This document shows positions 1 to 5,822 of a stretch of DNA of 11,035 nt, in pieces. The stretch is taken from contig JAEYOT010000835.1 in assembly GCA_023411445.1 (NCBI GenBank), positions 1 through 11,035 on the forward strand, given 5' to 3'. Each line of letters begins with the position of its first letter. The first letter of the stretch is position 1. This DNA is from Pseudomonadota bacterium. GTDB taxonomy: Bacteria; Myxococcota_A; Polyangia; Polyangiales; Polyangiaceae. The notes below the pieces were generated by a model. It searched no databases. It had not been told where the DNA came from and worked only from the letters and a program-made list of their open reading frames with translations. The position numbers and the translations under genes were made by a program.

Positions 1-153
1 CGTCGGACTGGCTTCCGTCGTCGGGGATGCGGGCACTTCCAGGTCCTCGTCGTCGGGACTGGGAGGCGTGGGGGGAGTCTGCGCGTGCGCCGCAGACGCC
101 CACAGCGCGACGCCGAGGGCCAAGACCAATCGTTCGTGAGTAGCTCTGAGCAA
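1..153 (-). CDS. Exported protein of unknown function, N-terminal part
   Basis: Partial minus-strand gene that leaves the window at position 1. The reading frame is open for 51 codons from a TTG at 153. It begins with a textbook Sec signal peptide: a short basic start (MLRATHER), a hydrophobic core (LVLALGVALWA) and an AHA-Q cleavage site at about residues 23-25. A Pro/Thr/Asp/Glu-rich linker follows (QTPPTPPSPDDEDLEVP), typical of the region after the signal in periplasmic or outer-membrane proteins. No ATG lies upstream in frame. TTG at 153 gives a normal-length signal peptide, while the TTGs at 129 and 123 would cut into it. The ribosome-binding site is weak (GGAA). It lies downstream of the Cys-rich lipoprotein gene on the same strand, separated by a large hairpin. 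No function can be assigned from this fragment. Confidence 0.6.
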   Translation of the reverse strand, partial: MLRATHERLVLALGVALWASAAHAQTPPTPPSPDDEDLEVPASPTTEASPT

Positions 154-180
154 GGGAGGTTCCAGACGGATAGGTGCGAG

Positions 181-274
181 ATCGAGCCCCCGCCGTGAGC
201 TGCACGGAGCCGCCAGCGGAGCGGGCGGCACGCAGGTCGTTCGGAGGAGCGCAGTTCACGGGCGAGGGCTCGAT
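181..274. repeat. Long imperfect inverted repeat (94-bp hairpin)
   Basis: Positions 181-203 are the near-perfect reverse complement of 251-274. About 22 Watson-Crick pairs plus one G-T pair are broken by only one mismatch and one bulged base. Outer arms read ATCGAGCCC and GGGCTCGAT; inner arms read GTGAGCTGC and GCAGTTCAC. The loop holds a second hairpin, GCCGCC pairing with GGCGGC. It fills most of the 140-bp gap between two minus-strand genes. No T-run follows on either strand, so it is not a classical intrinsic terminator. It may be a processing or stability element between cistrons, a REP-type repeat, or a small mobile-element remnant. Confidence 0.6.
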
Positions 275-293
275 CGGGGTGGACGTTACGGGT

Positions 294-740
294 TCAGTTC
301 GGGAGCTTGGGCACCGAGCCGTCGGCCTTGAGCAGGGGCAGACGCTCCGCGTTGTCGAACGGGATACATTCGCCGTCGGTGCAGCGATTGAGGAACTGCT
401 CCAAGTTGCGGTTCTCCGGGCAGTTGAAGCAGCCGTTCTCACCGCGCTCCGGCAGGTCGCACGGTACCTCGATCGGAGGTTCTCCGCCCGAGCCGCCTTC
501 GTTGCCTACCGGCGGCTCACCGCCATCGGAGCTGTTGTTGCCGGCGCCGCCGTTGTTGTCGCCGCCGCCGTCGGTCTTCTCACCGCCGACGCCGGGCTTG
601 TTGCCGCTGCCGCCCTTGGTGCCACCCGTGTTGACGACGGGGGGCTTGTTGTTGTCGCCGCCGTCCTCGTCGTCGCCGCAGGCAACGGCCACCAGGAACA
701 AGCTGCCCAGCAGCATGGGGAAGAGATTCTTGGTTTTCAT
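294..740 (-). CDS. Cys-rich lipoprotein with Gly/Asn-rich linker
   Basis: 148-residue predicted lipoprotein of unknown function. The N-terminus MKTKNLFPMLLGSLFLVAVAC is a lipoprotein signal peptide with the lipidated Cys at 21, followed by an acidic CGDDEDGGD stretch. Residues 30-91 are a low-complexity Gly/Asn/Pro/Asp linker, as is common for surface-tethered myxobacterial lipoproteins. A small C-terminal domain (about 92-148) holds Cys 94, 104, 107, 120 and 125, including a C-x2-C pair, so it could be a disulfide-rich knot or a metal site. The ATG at 740 is preferred over the longer frame that would start at 839 and overlap the upstream gene, because GAGGAAGAGGG lies just upstream. The start lies five bases after the stop of the binding-protein gene, which points to co-translation and a shared role in binding something at the envelope. 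No family was recognised. Confidence 0.85.
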   Translation of the reverse strand: MKTKNLFPMLLGSLFLVAVACGDDEDGGDNNKPPVVNTGGTKGGSGNKPGVGGEKTDGGGDNNGGAGNNSSDGGEPPVGNEGGSGGEPPIEVPCDLPERGENGCFNCPENRNLEQFLNRCTDGECIPFDNAERLPLLKADGSVPKLPN

Positions 741-745
741 ATCGC

Positions 746-2005
746 TCAGCCCTCTTCCTCGTCGTCGGCGCGGAACGCCTCGCAGAACCCAAAGTTGCAC
801 GCGGGCGTGTCGCCGCCGCAGTCCGCGTCGGTCTCGCACGCGGTGCAGCCGTTGTCGCTGCCGGGGTCAGTCAGCTTTTCGAAGTAGCAGCCGCACGGCT
901 TCGACGGTTGGTAGGAGGAGAAGGCGCCGAGGGTGCCCGAGCGCTGCACCTGCATGGCGCACTGCGGGATGTCTCCAGCCAGGATCGACTCGTCGAAGGC
1001 GTTGACGCTGGTGCCGGGCGCCTTTTCCTTCGCGCTAAACCAATTGATCAGGTTCTCCACGAGCGGGTTGAGCGGCTTACCGTTCTTGTCGACTTGCGTG
1101 TAGTAGTGACCGGGCGCCCACAGGAAGTACTTGCCCTGGCGCACGTTGATCTTGTCGAACTTGGTGACATCCGAGTCCGGATACACCGCGCACTCTTGGT
1201 CCCAGTGCTGGTAAGCCAGCGTGCGGACCTTGCTGCGGTTGGTGTCAGCGGCGCTGCCGGACACGTAACCTAGCGTTTGCTCGGCCAGCTGCGGCGTCGT
1301 GGCGTAGGCGTTGATGCCGCTGATGACGAGACCCTGCGTGGCGACCAGGCGCTCTTCCGCCCACTTGAAGGCGGTGTTCGGCACCTTGATGGCCGATGCG
1401 ATGAGCAAGCTGGCGAAGGAGTCCGGCTGGCGCTTGAAAACGCCGGTGCCGTCCGTCCACGGCGAGGCCTCACCAGTGGGGCCAAAGCCGTAGGTGAAGT
1501 AGAGCGCTTCAGCGCTGATGGCCTGCTGCGTGCTCTTCAGATCGGTCACGAAGTTCAGCGTCTGGATCGGCGCTACGAAGTCGCCGATGCCGGCGGGCAG
1601 CTCACCGTCCGGGCAGAACTCCCAGTCGTTGCCCATGTGAGAGAACGACACGGTGGTGCCGCCGGGCGCCGCGTCGCAGAACTGGTCCGCGTCGCTGCCT
1701 TCCACCCAGTAACGAAAGCGCCCGGTGGCCTTGCCGGTTAGGAACGCTTGGTAACCGGGGCACGCGCTCAGGTCATCGTTGTAAAAGATGGTGGTGCGCT
1801 CGTCGGTCTTGTTCGGATCCTTGGCGATGGCCAATGAGATGCGCTTGAGCGTCGCCGTGACGGCGCTGCCGCCCACGCCGTAGACGTGGGTGGGCAGGTT
1901 CGTCAGGCTCGAACAAGCGGCCTGTGCGTGCGCCTTGCTCGGCAGCAACAAAGCGGCCGAGAGGCTGAGCGCGCAAGCTAGCGTTGAGCTCGTTTTGAAA
2001 AGCAT
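746..2005 (-). CDS. PstS-like periplasmic solute-binding protein with Cys-rich tail
   Basis: 419-residue secreted protein. The signal peptide (residues 1-27, ending AHA-Q) is followed by a region resembling the PstS/PBP-like fold: VYGVGGSAVTATLK at 41-54 matches the ligand-loop region 'G-G/S-S-A-V' near the start of phosphate-binding-type proteins, and a hinge-like segment EALYFTYGFG lies at 166-175. A C-terminal extension (about 370-410) is unusual: CGC, then C-x2-C, then a DADC...PACNFGFCE Cys cluster. The ATG at 2005 has a strong GGAGGA ribosome-binding site; the frame extends to 2203 but would run into the tRNA-like element. No permease or ATPase genes are nearby, so it may act as a stand-alone binding protein or receptor with the adjacent lipoprotein. 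Ligand unknown; phosphate is not proven. Confidence 0.75.
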   Translation of the reverse strand: MLFKTSSTLACALSLSAALLLPSKAHAQAACSSLTNLPTHVYGVGGSAVTATLKRISLAIAKDPNKTDERTTIFYNDDLSACPGYQAFLTGKATGRFRYWVEGSDADQFCDAAPGGTTVSFSHMGNDWEFCPDGELPAGIGDFVAPIQTLNFVTDLKSTQQAISAEALYFTYGFGPTGEASPWTDGTGVFKRQPDSFASLLIASAIKVPNTAFKWAEERLVATQGLVISGINAYATTPQLAEQTLGYVSGSAADTNRSKVRTLAYQHWDQECAVYPDSDVTKFDKINVRQGKYFLWAPGHYYTQVDKNGKPLNPLVENLINWFSAKEKAPGTSVNAFDESILAGDIPQCAMQVQRSGTLGAFSSYQPSKPCGCYFEKLTDPGSDNGCTACETDADCGGDTPACNFGFCEAFRADDEEEG

Positions 2006-2052
2006 CGATTCCTCCAGAAAAGTGAGAGGCGCCTCGCGACCCCTGCTCACGG

Positions 2053-2123
2053 TGCTCCTCCCAGGAGTCGAACCTGGCCCGCCTTGGCTGCTGCAGCCTG
2101 CGCCGTCCCGGACGGCAAGGAGC
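2053..2123 (-). tRNA. tRNA-like element with non-canonical D and anticodon arms
   Basis: 71-nt element with two perfect tRNA parts. The acceptor arms GCTCCTT and GAGGAGC form seven pairs (one T-G) with discriminator A. The T arm CCAGG-TTCGACT-CCTGG has five pairs and a consensus TTCRANY loop, joined to the acceptor with the correct 7+5 spacing. The other half is not canonical: the D-arm position folds as GCCGTC-CGG-GACGGC with a 3-nt loop, and the anticodon position as GGCTG-CAG-CAGCC. If the only T in that arm were U33 the anticodon would read GCA (Cys), but then no 5-bp stem with a 7-nt loop forms. CCG rather than CCA follows. It starts six bases after the DUF2325 stop. A degenerate tRNA or a tRNA-mimic is more likely than a decoding tRNA. 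Confidence 0.35.
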
Positions 2124-2129
2124 TGATGG

Positions 2130-2456
2130 TTAGCCGCTGACGCGCTTCCACGCGGCGCCAGGAGTGGACAGCTCGGACAGCACCGAGCCGAACTTGGAGA
2201 CACCGCAGCGAGCCAGCAGCAGCAGCCGCTTGTGTCGCAGCTTGGCCAGCTTGCGCGCTCGCCAGACCGCTCCGTGGCTGTTGACCGCCGTGACCACGAT
2301 GACCAAGTCCGAGCGCTCGATCATCGACTCCAGCGTGCCCGCCCCGCGCCCCGCGAGGTCGCCCGTGTGCCACTCGATCGAATGCCCGGCACGCTCCGCG
2401 AGCTGCCGATACTGGGCTTCGCTCCGGTCCAGCCCACCTACGAGGCCGATGTGCAT
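2130..2456 (-). CDS. DUF2325 family protein
   Basis: 108-residue small cytoplasmic protein matching the DUF2325 pattern. A beta-strand-turn start MHIGLVGG (glycine pair at 7-8) is followed by a histidine region EWHTGD at 28-33, SDLVIVVTAVNSH at 49-61 (the family's 'ADLVV...D.VSH' motif), a basic helix RARKLAKLRHKR at 66-77, and a closing GVSKF segment at 85-89. The length is normal for the family. The ATG at 2456 has a GGAGA ribosome-binding site seven bases upstream. The fold is Rossmann-like; the biochemical role is unknown, and members often sit near metal-homeostasis genes. The tRNA-like element begins six bases beyond the stop and the solute-binding protein gene lies 124 bases downstream on the same strand, so they may share a transcript. 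Confidence 0.75.
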   Translation of the reverse strand: MHIGLVGGLDRSEAQYRQLAERAGHSIEWHTGDLAGRGAGTLESMIERSDLVIVVTAVNSHGAVWRARKLAKLRHKRLLLLARCGVSKFGSVLSELSTPGAAWKRVSG

Positions 2457-2498
2457 GCAGGTTCTCCATAATCCAATCAGTAGAGCGGAAAAGTAGGC

Positions 2499-2533
2499 TT
2501 AGTGGCTAAAGTAAAACCGACCAATCGGCCGGT
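2499..2533. promoter_or_regulatory. Two short inverted repeats upstream of the DUF2325 gene
   Basis: In the AT-richer stretch before the DUF2325 start lie TTAG-TGG-CTAA (2499-2509) and ACCGACC-AATC-GGCCGGT (2516-2533, one mismatch). They sit about 45-75 bases upstream of the minus-strand ATG at 2456, where a promoter or operator would be expected. A GATTAT box closer to the start could be part of a -10, but no convincing -35 partner was found. Confidence 0.3.
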
Positions 2534-2666
2534 AATGCGAGGAGGCCTGGGTTTTGGCGCGATTTAGCGATGACAAGCGCAGAATGCAGCCATAAAGCCC
2601 CCGGAGAGGCTCAGTTGCATACGCTTTGTGGCTCGAATCGGCACGTGGATAACCCTAGTTGTCCGG

Positions 2667-2672
2667 TATACT
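2667..2672 (+). promoter_or_regulatory. Candidate -10 box for the small RNA
   Basis: TATACT on the plus strand lies five to six bases before the likely 5' end of the predicted small RNA. The -35 region about 17 bases upstream (CGTGGA) is a poor match. An alternative weak promoter, TTGTGG (2626-2631) with GATAAC (2648-2653), lies about 20 bases further upstream. The site is supported mainly by its spacing to a structured transcript that ends in an intrinsic terminator. Confidence 0.3.
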
Positions 2673-2676
2673 GGAG

Positions 2677-2805
2677 GACGCTCTGCTGCCTGTCAAGCAA
2701 GATTCGGCTCCAAAGTGGCGGGTCGCCCCACCCCGGGGCTCGATGTAGCCCTGATCTCGCAGAATAGACGCTATTTCGCGATGCGAGACAGAGCGTCTTT
2801 TTTTT
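2677..2805 (+). ncRNA. Candidate structured small RNA
   Basis: About 129 nt on the plus strand in a gene-free gap. The ends are perfectly complementary over nine bases: GACGCTCTG at 2677-2685 and CAGAGCGTC at 2789-2797, followed at once by eight T. Inside, GGGCT (2736-2740) pairs with AGCCC (2747-2751) around a 6-nt loop. TCTCGCA (2755-2761) pairs with TGCGAGA (2782-2788), enclosing AATAG-ACG-CTATT, so the 3' hairpin stacks directly on the closing helix. A TATACT box sits just upstream. The intrinsic terminator has no plus-strand gene to serve. It does not match 4.5S, 6S or tmRNA signatures known to me. It could be a trans-acting sRNA, or antisense to the 3' end of the convergent CNNM mRNA if read-through occurs. 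Confidence 0.42.
2767..2805 (+). terminator. Intrinsic terminator with eight-T run
   Basis: Plus-strand hairpin: GACGCT (2767-2772) pairs with AGCGTC (2792-2797) and inner TCGC (2776-2779) pairs with GCGA (2783-2786), followed by T at 2798-2805. The 3' arm CAGAGCGTC can alternatively pair with GACGCTCTG at 2677-2685, a second copy of the same 5' arm. On the minus strand only TATTC follows the hairpin, so it is directional and a poor terminator for the CNNM gene that ends at 2827. Confidence 0.65.
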
Positions 2806-2826
2806 CAGAGGGCAGCTCGAGCGGGT

Positions 2827-4146
2827 TCAGTCGCCGTTTTCGAGTGCCTCGCTCTTTTCGGGCTTGCGTACCCGGACGCTGCGGACGCGGCGAGGCGTGG
2901 CGTCCAGCACTTCGAGCTTGATGCCGCTGGGCAGCGTGAACGCTTCGCCCGTCTTGGGCATCCGTCCTGCGAGGGAGAGCACCAAGCCCGCGACGGTCGT
3001 GTACGGGCCATCGTCGGGGAGGTCCTCGTCCAAAGTGCGGCCGAGCTCGCGGATCGGGGTGGTGCCGTCGACCACGAAGGAGTCGTCCGCACCGGGGCGA
3101 ATGCTCTCCTTCTTCAAGGCGTCGTGCTCATCGAAGATCTCGCCGACCAGCTCCTCCAGCAGGTCTTCCATCGTGATGATGCCGGACATGCCGCCGTGCT
3201 CGTCCACCACGATCACGAGCTGCAGGTGCCGCCGGCGCATCTCCTGCAAGAGCTCCACGGCGCCTTTCGAGCCGGGCACGAAATGGGCGGGCCGGATCAG
3301 ATCTGCCAGCACCAGCAGCTGGGACTCCCAAGCCAGCGCCAAGACATCCTTGACGCTGATGTAGCCGATCACGTCGTCGAGCTCCCCGTTGTAGACGGGC
3401 AGCCGGCTGTGCGGGTGCTCCAGCAGCACGCGGCGCAGCTCCTCGCGGTCGATATCGGCGGACACGGCGACCACGGAGCCGCGCGGGACCATCACCTCGG
3501 CAGCCGTGAGCGTGGGCATGTCCAGCGCGCGCGTGGCGATCTCCGCCGCCTCCGGGTCTACCGTGCCGGCCTGAACGGCCTCTTCCACCAGCTGCTGCAG
3601 CTCCTCGGTGGAGTGGCGCGCTTCCGTGAAGGTCGTGCTGTCGCCCAGCGGCCGGAGCAGGATGTTGGCGCTCTTGCTGAGCAGCCACACGACGGGACGG
3701 GCGAGGGCGGACAGCCACAGCAGCGGCCGCGCGACCAGCAGGGCGTAGCGCTCGGCGGAGCGCAGCGCGAGCGACTTGGGCACCAGCTCCCCGATCACGA
3801 TCGACAGGTACGACACCCCGCCGATCACCAGCGCGAGGGCAACGCCGCGCGCGTGGGGGGCGAGCCAGGCGTTTTGGGCCAGCACCGGCACCAGGTGCTC
3901 TGCGATCGACGCGCCGCCGAACGCCGCCGCGGTGGCGCTGACCAGCGTGATGCCCACCTGCACCGTGGCTAGGAAGCGCTCCGGCTGCGAGCGCAGCGCC
4001 AGCACCGCGCGTGCGCTGCCGCGACCCTCGTCGGCCAGCTCCTGAATGCGGTTCTTCCGCAGCGCGACGATCGCGATCTCAGCCCCGGCAAACACGGCAT
4101 TGGCCAGGATGAGCAGCACGACCACCACGAGCTCGGTAACGACCAT
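2827..4146 (-). CDS. CNNM/CorC-type membrane transporter (hemolysin family protein)
   Basis: 439-residue integral membrane protein of the CNNM/CorC/HlyC family, linked to divalent-cation (Mg2+, Co2+) handling at the inner membrane. The domain order is complete. A DUF21/CNNM membrane domain spans about 1-165, with conserved GAEIAIVALRKNRIQEL at 21-37, GITLVSATAAAFGGAS at 65-80 and SIVIGELVPKSLALR at 115-129. Paired CBS domains follow at about 215-335 (SRLPVY at 247-252, ISVKDVL at 263-269, VVDEHGGMSGIITMEDLLEE at 313-332). The C-terminal CorC_HlyC domain covers about 348-428. CBS pairs in this family bind ATP-Mg. The ATG at 4146 is chosen because it places the first TM at the N-terminus; the frame extends to 4335 but overlaps the kinase gene. 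There is no clear ribosome-binding site, and a hairpin lies just upstream. Substrate is inferred from the family only. Confidence 0.92.
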   Translation of the reverse strand: MVVTELVVVVLLILANAVFAGAEIAIVALRKNRIQELADEGRGSARAVLALRSQPERFLATVQVGITLVSATAAAFGGASIAEHLVPVLAQNAWLAPHARGVALALVIGGVSYLSIVIGELVPKSLALRSAERYALLVARPLLWLSALARPVVWLLSKSANILLRPLGDSTTFTEARHSTEELQQLVEEAVQAGTVDPEAAEIATRALDMPTLTAAEVMVPRGSVVAVSADIDREELRRVLLEHPHSRLPVYNGELDDVIGYISVKDVLALAWESQLLVLADLIRPAHFVPGSKGAVELLQEMRRRHLQLVIVVDEHGGMSGIITMEDLLEELVGEIFDEHDALKKESIRPGADDSFVVDGTTPIRELGRTLDEDLPDDGPYTTVAGLVLSLAGRMPKTGEAFTLPSGIKLEVLDATPRRVRSVRVRKPEKSEALENGD

Positions 4147-4152
4147 GCGAGT

Positions 4153-4206
4153 GCACCACGATTGGTGCAGACGCCGCACGCGCGCAAGGGTGCATCCGTC
4201 GCACCC
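4153..4206 (-). promoter_or_regulatory. Leader with two related hairpins before the CNNM gene
   Basis: Between the kinase stop and the CNNM ATG, the minus strand reads GGGTGC-GACGGAT-GCACCC (4206-4188) and then GCACCA-ATCG-TGGTGC (4168-4153), both perfect six-pair stems. The second stem ends six bases before the ATG, in the ribosome-binding region. Because the arms share GGTGC/GCACC, they could also pair across hairpins, giving alternative folds. Neither has a T-run. This may be a translational control element; no known Mg2+ riboswitch class was recognised. Confidence 0.35.
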
Positions 4207-4232
4207 CTGCCCAGTGAGCCCGCGGGCCGGTG

Positions 4233-5174
4233 TCAGCCGCCCGCGTGGGTGAGCGTCCGCATCGATTCGAGCCGCATCATCACATCTGCGCGCTGAACAG
4301 CCTTCAGCTTGGCCGGGCCGACGCCCTCGACGCAAAAAGAGGCGACCGCGCTGGCCAGCGTGAGGCCTCGGCGTAGAGCGGCTCCGTCCAGGGTGCCTGC
4401 GGCAGCCAAGTAGCCGAGGAGAGCGCCCGCGAAGCTGTCGCCAGCGCCGGTCGGGTCAATCTCGTCTTCCAGCGGGTAGGCGGGGGTGAAGAAGACGCCA
4501 TCGTCGTCGAACAGCATGGCGCCGTACTCACCGCGCTTGACCACCAAGCGCTTGGGGCCGAGCTTGCGCACGGCCGCCGCAGCGCGACGGATGTTGTGGA
4601 TCTCCGCGAGCTCGCGCAGCTCCTCGTCGTTGATCACCAGGGTGTCGATCTTCGCCAGCACCTCGCCGAGCTTCTTGCGCTCGCCGGAGATCCAGAAGTT
4701 CATCGTATCCGCGGCGACGAAGCGCGGAGCCTGGATCTGAGCCAGCACGTCCAGCTGCAGCTGCGGCTGGATGTTGCCGAGCAGCACGAAGGGCGAGCTC
4801 ACGTACGACGGCGGCAGCTTCGGGCGGAAATCCGCGAACACGTTGAGCTGCGTGTCCAGTGTCTCGCGGCTGGCTAGGTTCGCGGCGTAGCGGCCCGCCC
4901 AGCGGAACGTCTTGCCCTGAGCCTGCTCCACGCCGCTGCAGTCGACGTCTCGCTCGGCCAGCTCCTCGAGCACGCTGCGCGGGAAATCCTCCCCGATCAC
5001 CGCGACCACCCGCACGGGAGCGAACAAGCTGGCGGCGTAGGCCGCGTAGGTGGCGGCGCCACCGATGACGTCCTTGGCGTTCACGGAGGGGAGCTCGAGG
5101 TCGTCGAAGGCCATGGAGCCGACGAGCAGGACGTGGTCGGCGGTCTCTTTGCTGCGGGTGGGATAGCTAGTCAT
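4233..5174 (-). CDS. PfkB-family carbohydrate/nucleoside kinase
   Basis: 313-residue ribokinase-like enzyme that transfers ATP phosphate to a sugar or nucleoside hydroxyl. An N-terminal strand (HVLLVGSMAFDDLELP, 14-29) leads into the substrate-side GG motif GGAATYAAYAA at 38-48. The PfkB signature 2 DPTGAGDSFAGALLGYL spans 240-256, with D246 as catalytic base and the GAGD anion hole. NDEEL at 182-186 matches the family's conserved N-x-x-E region. Length is normal (300-330). The ATG at 5174 lies 12 bases after the gmk stop, so it is likely co-transcribed with gmk; the ribosome-binding site is weak. The substrate cannot be read from the sequence. Candidates are ribose, adenosine, fructose or another small sugar. 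Placement downstream of guanylate kinase hints at nucleotide salvage, but that is inference. Confidence 0.9.
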   Translation of the reverse strand: MTSYPTRSKETADHVLLVGSMAFDDLELPSVNAKDVIGGAATYAAYAASLFAPVRVVAVIGEDFPRSVLEELAERDVDCSGVEQAQGKTFRWAGRYAANLASRETLDTQLNVFADFRPKLPPSYVSSPFVLLGNIQPQLQLDVLAQIQAPRFVAADTMNFWISGERKKLGEVLAKIDTLVINDEELRELAEIHNIRRAAAAVRKLGPKRLVVKRGEYGAMLFDDDGVFFTPAYPLEDEIDPTGAGDSFAGALLGYLAAAGTLDGAALRRGLTLASAVASFCVEGVGPAKLKAVQRADVMMRLESMRTLTHAGG

Positions 5175-5186
5175 GAGTCTCGAATT

Positions 5187-5822
5187 TCAGGGATGTAGCT
5201 TGCCGCGTAGGCGGCCCTCGGCCAGAAACTGCTCGGCCAACGTCGCGACGCGACTCCGCCGGCACTCCTCGGCCAAAAAGATGGACACCAGCTTGCGGGT
5301 CGCTTCGTCGAGCTGCTCGTTCACGAGCACGTAGTCGAACAAGCCGTAGTGCTCGATCTCGCGCTTGGCGGCGTTGAAGCGCCGCTGAACGGTCTCTTCG
5401 TCTTCACTGGCGCGGCCACGCAGGCGCTGCTCGAGCACCGTCATGCTGGGAGGCAAGATGAACACCGCCACGGCGTCCGGCGCGGCGCACTTGATCTGAC
5501 GCGCGCCCTGGTGGTCGATGTCGAACACGATGCCGCGGTCACCGCGGCGCCGCTCGATCTCGTCCTTGCTGGTGCCGTACAGGTTGCCGTGCACCTCGGC
5601 CCACTCCAAGAAGGCGTCGGCGGCGATCAGCCGCTCGAACTCCGCGCGCGAGACGAAATGGTACTCCTTGCCGTCGGTCTCGTTGTGGCGCGGCCGGCGC
5701 GTGGTGTGGCTGATGCTGAAGGTCAGCCCCTGCACCTCCGCCAAGAGCCGCGCCGTCAGCGTGGTTTTGCCGGCGCCGGAGGGCGAGGAGATGATGAGGA
5801 GCAGCGGCTTATCACTCGACAT
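5187..5822 (-). CDS. gmk: Guanylate kinase
   Basis: 211-residue cytoplasmic enzyme that phosphorylates GMP (and dGMP) to GDP with ATP, essential for GTP and thus (p)ppGpp and c-di-GMP supply. The P-loop SSPSGAGKTT lies at 12-21. The GMP-binding region SISHTTRRPRHNETDG at 36-51 carries the family TTR-P-R core and continues as KEYHFVS. FLEWAEVHGNLYGTS at 71-85 and DIDHQGARQIK at 101-111 are the standard later motifs; His replaces the more common Val or Trp at 104. R-GR-S-E-E-x-x-x-RR of the lid is seen at 134-148. The ATG at 5822 overlaps the end of yicC by 11 bases, which points to coupled translation. The yicC-gmk order is widely conserved in bacteria. Confidence 0.97.
   Translation of the reverse strand: MSSDKPLLLIISSPSGAGKTTLTARLLAEVQGLTFSISHTTRRPRHNETDGKEYHFVSRAEFERLIAADAFLEWAEVHGNLYGTSKDEIERRRGDRGIVFDIDHQGARQIKCAAPDAVAVFILPPSMTVLEQRLRGRASEDEETVQRRFNAAKREIEHYGLFDYVLVNEQLDEATRKLVSIFLAEECRRSRVATLAEQFLAEGRLRGKLHP

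Noticed and set aside
490..660. Possible tandem repeat or CRISPR-like array in a GCC/GTTGTTG-rich stretch
   Set aside because: This is the low-complexity codon pattern of the Gly/Asn/Asp linker of the lipoprotein. There are no regular repeat units or spacers.
174..887. 237-codon plus-strand frame across the first lipoprotein gene
   Set aside because: It is antisense to the Gly-rich lipoprotein linker, and the Ala/Val-rich text is simply the complement of Gly/Asn codons. It also crosses the large hairpin.
2026..2035. Perfect 10-bp palindrome GAGGCGCCTC before the binding-protein gene
   Set aside because: Short GC palindromes are frequent at this base composition, and it overlaps nothing else suggestive, so it is not reported as an operator.
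2767..2827. The hairpin as terminator of the CNNM gene
   Set aside because: On the minus strand the A-run precedes the stem and only TATTC follows, so the strong direction is plus.
3124..3972. 282-codon plus-strand frame
   Set aside because: It is antisense to the CNNM gene and rich in His/Gln/Arg. The minus-strand frame carries complete DUF21, CBS and CorC domains.
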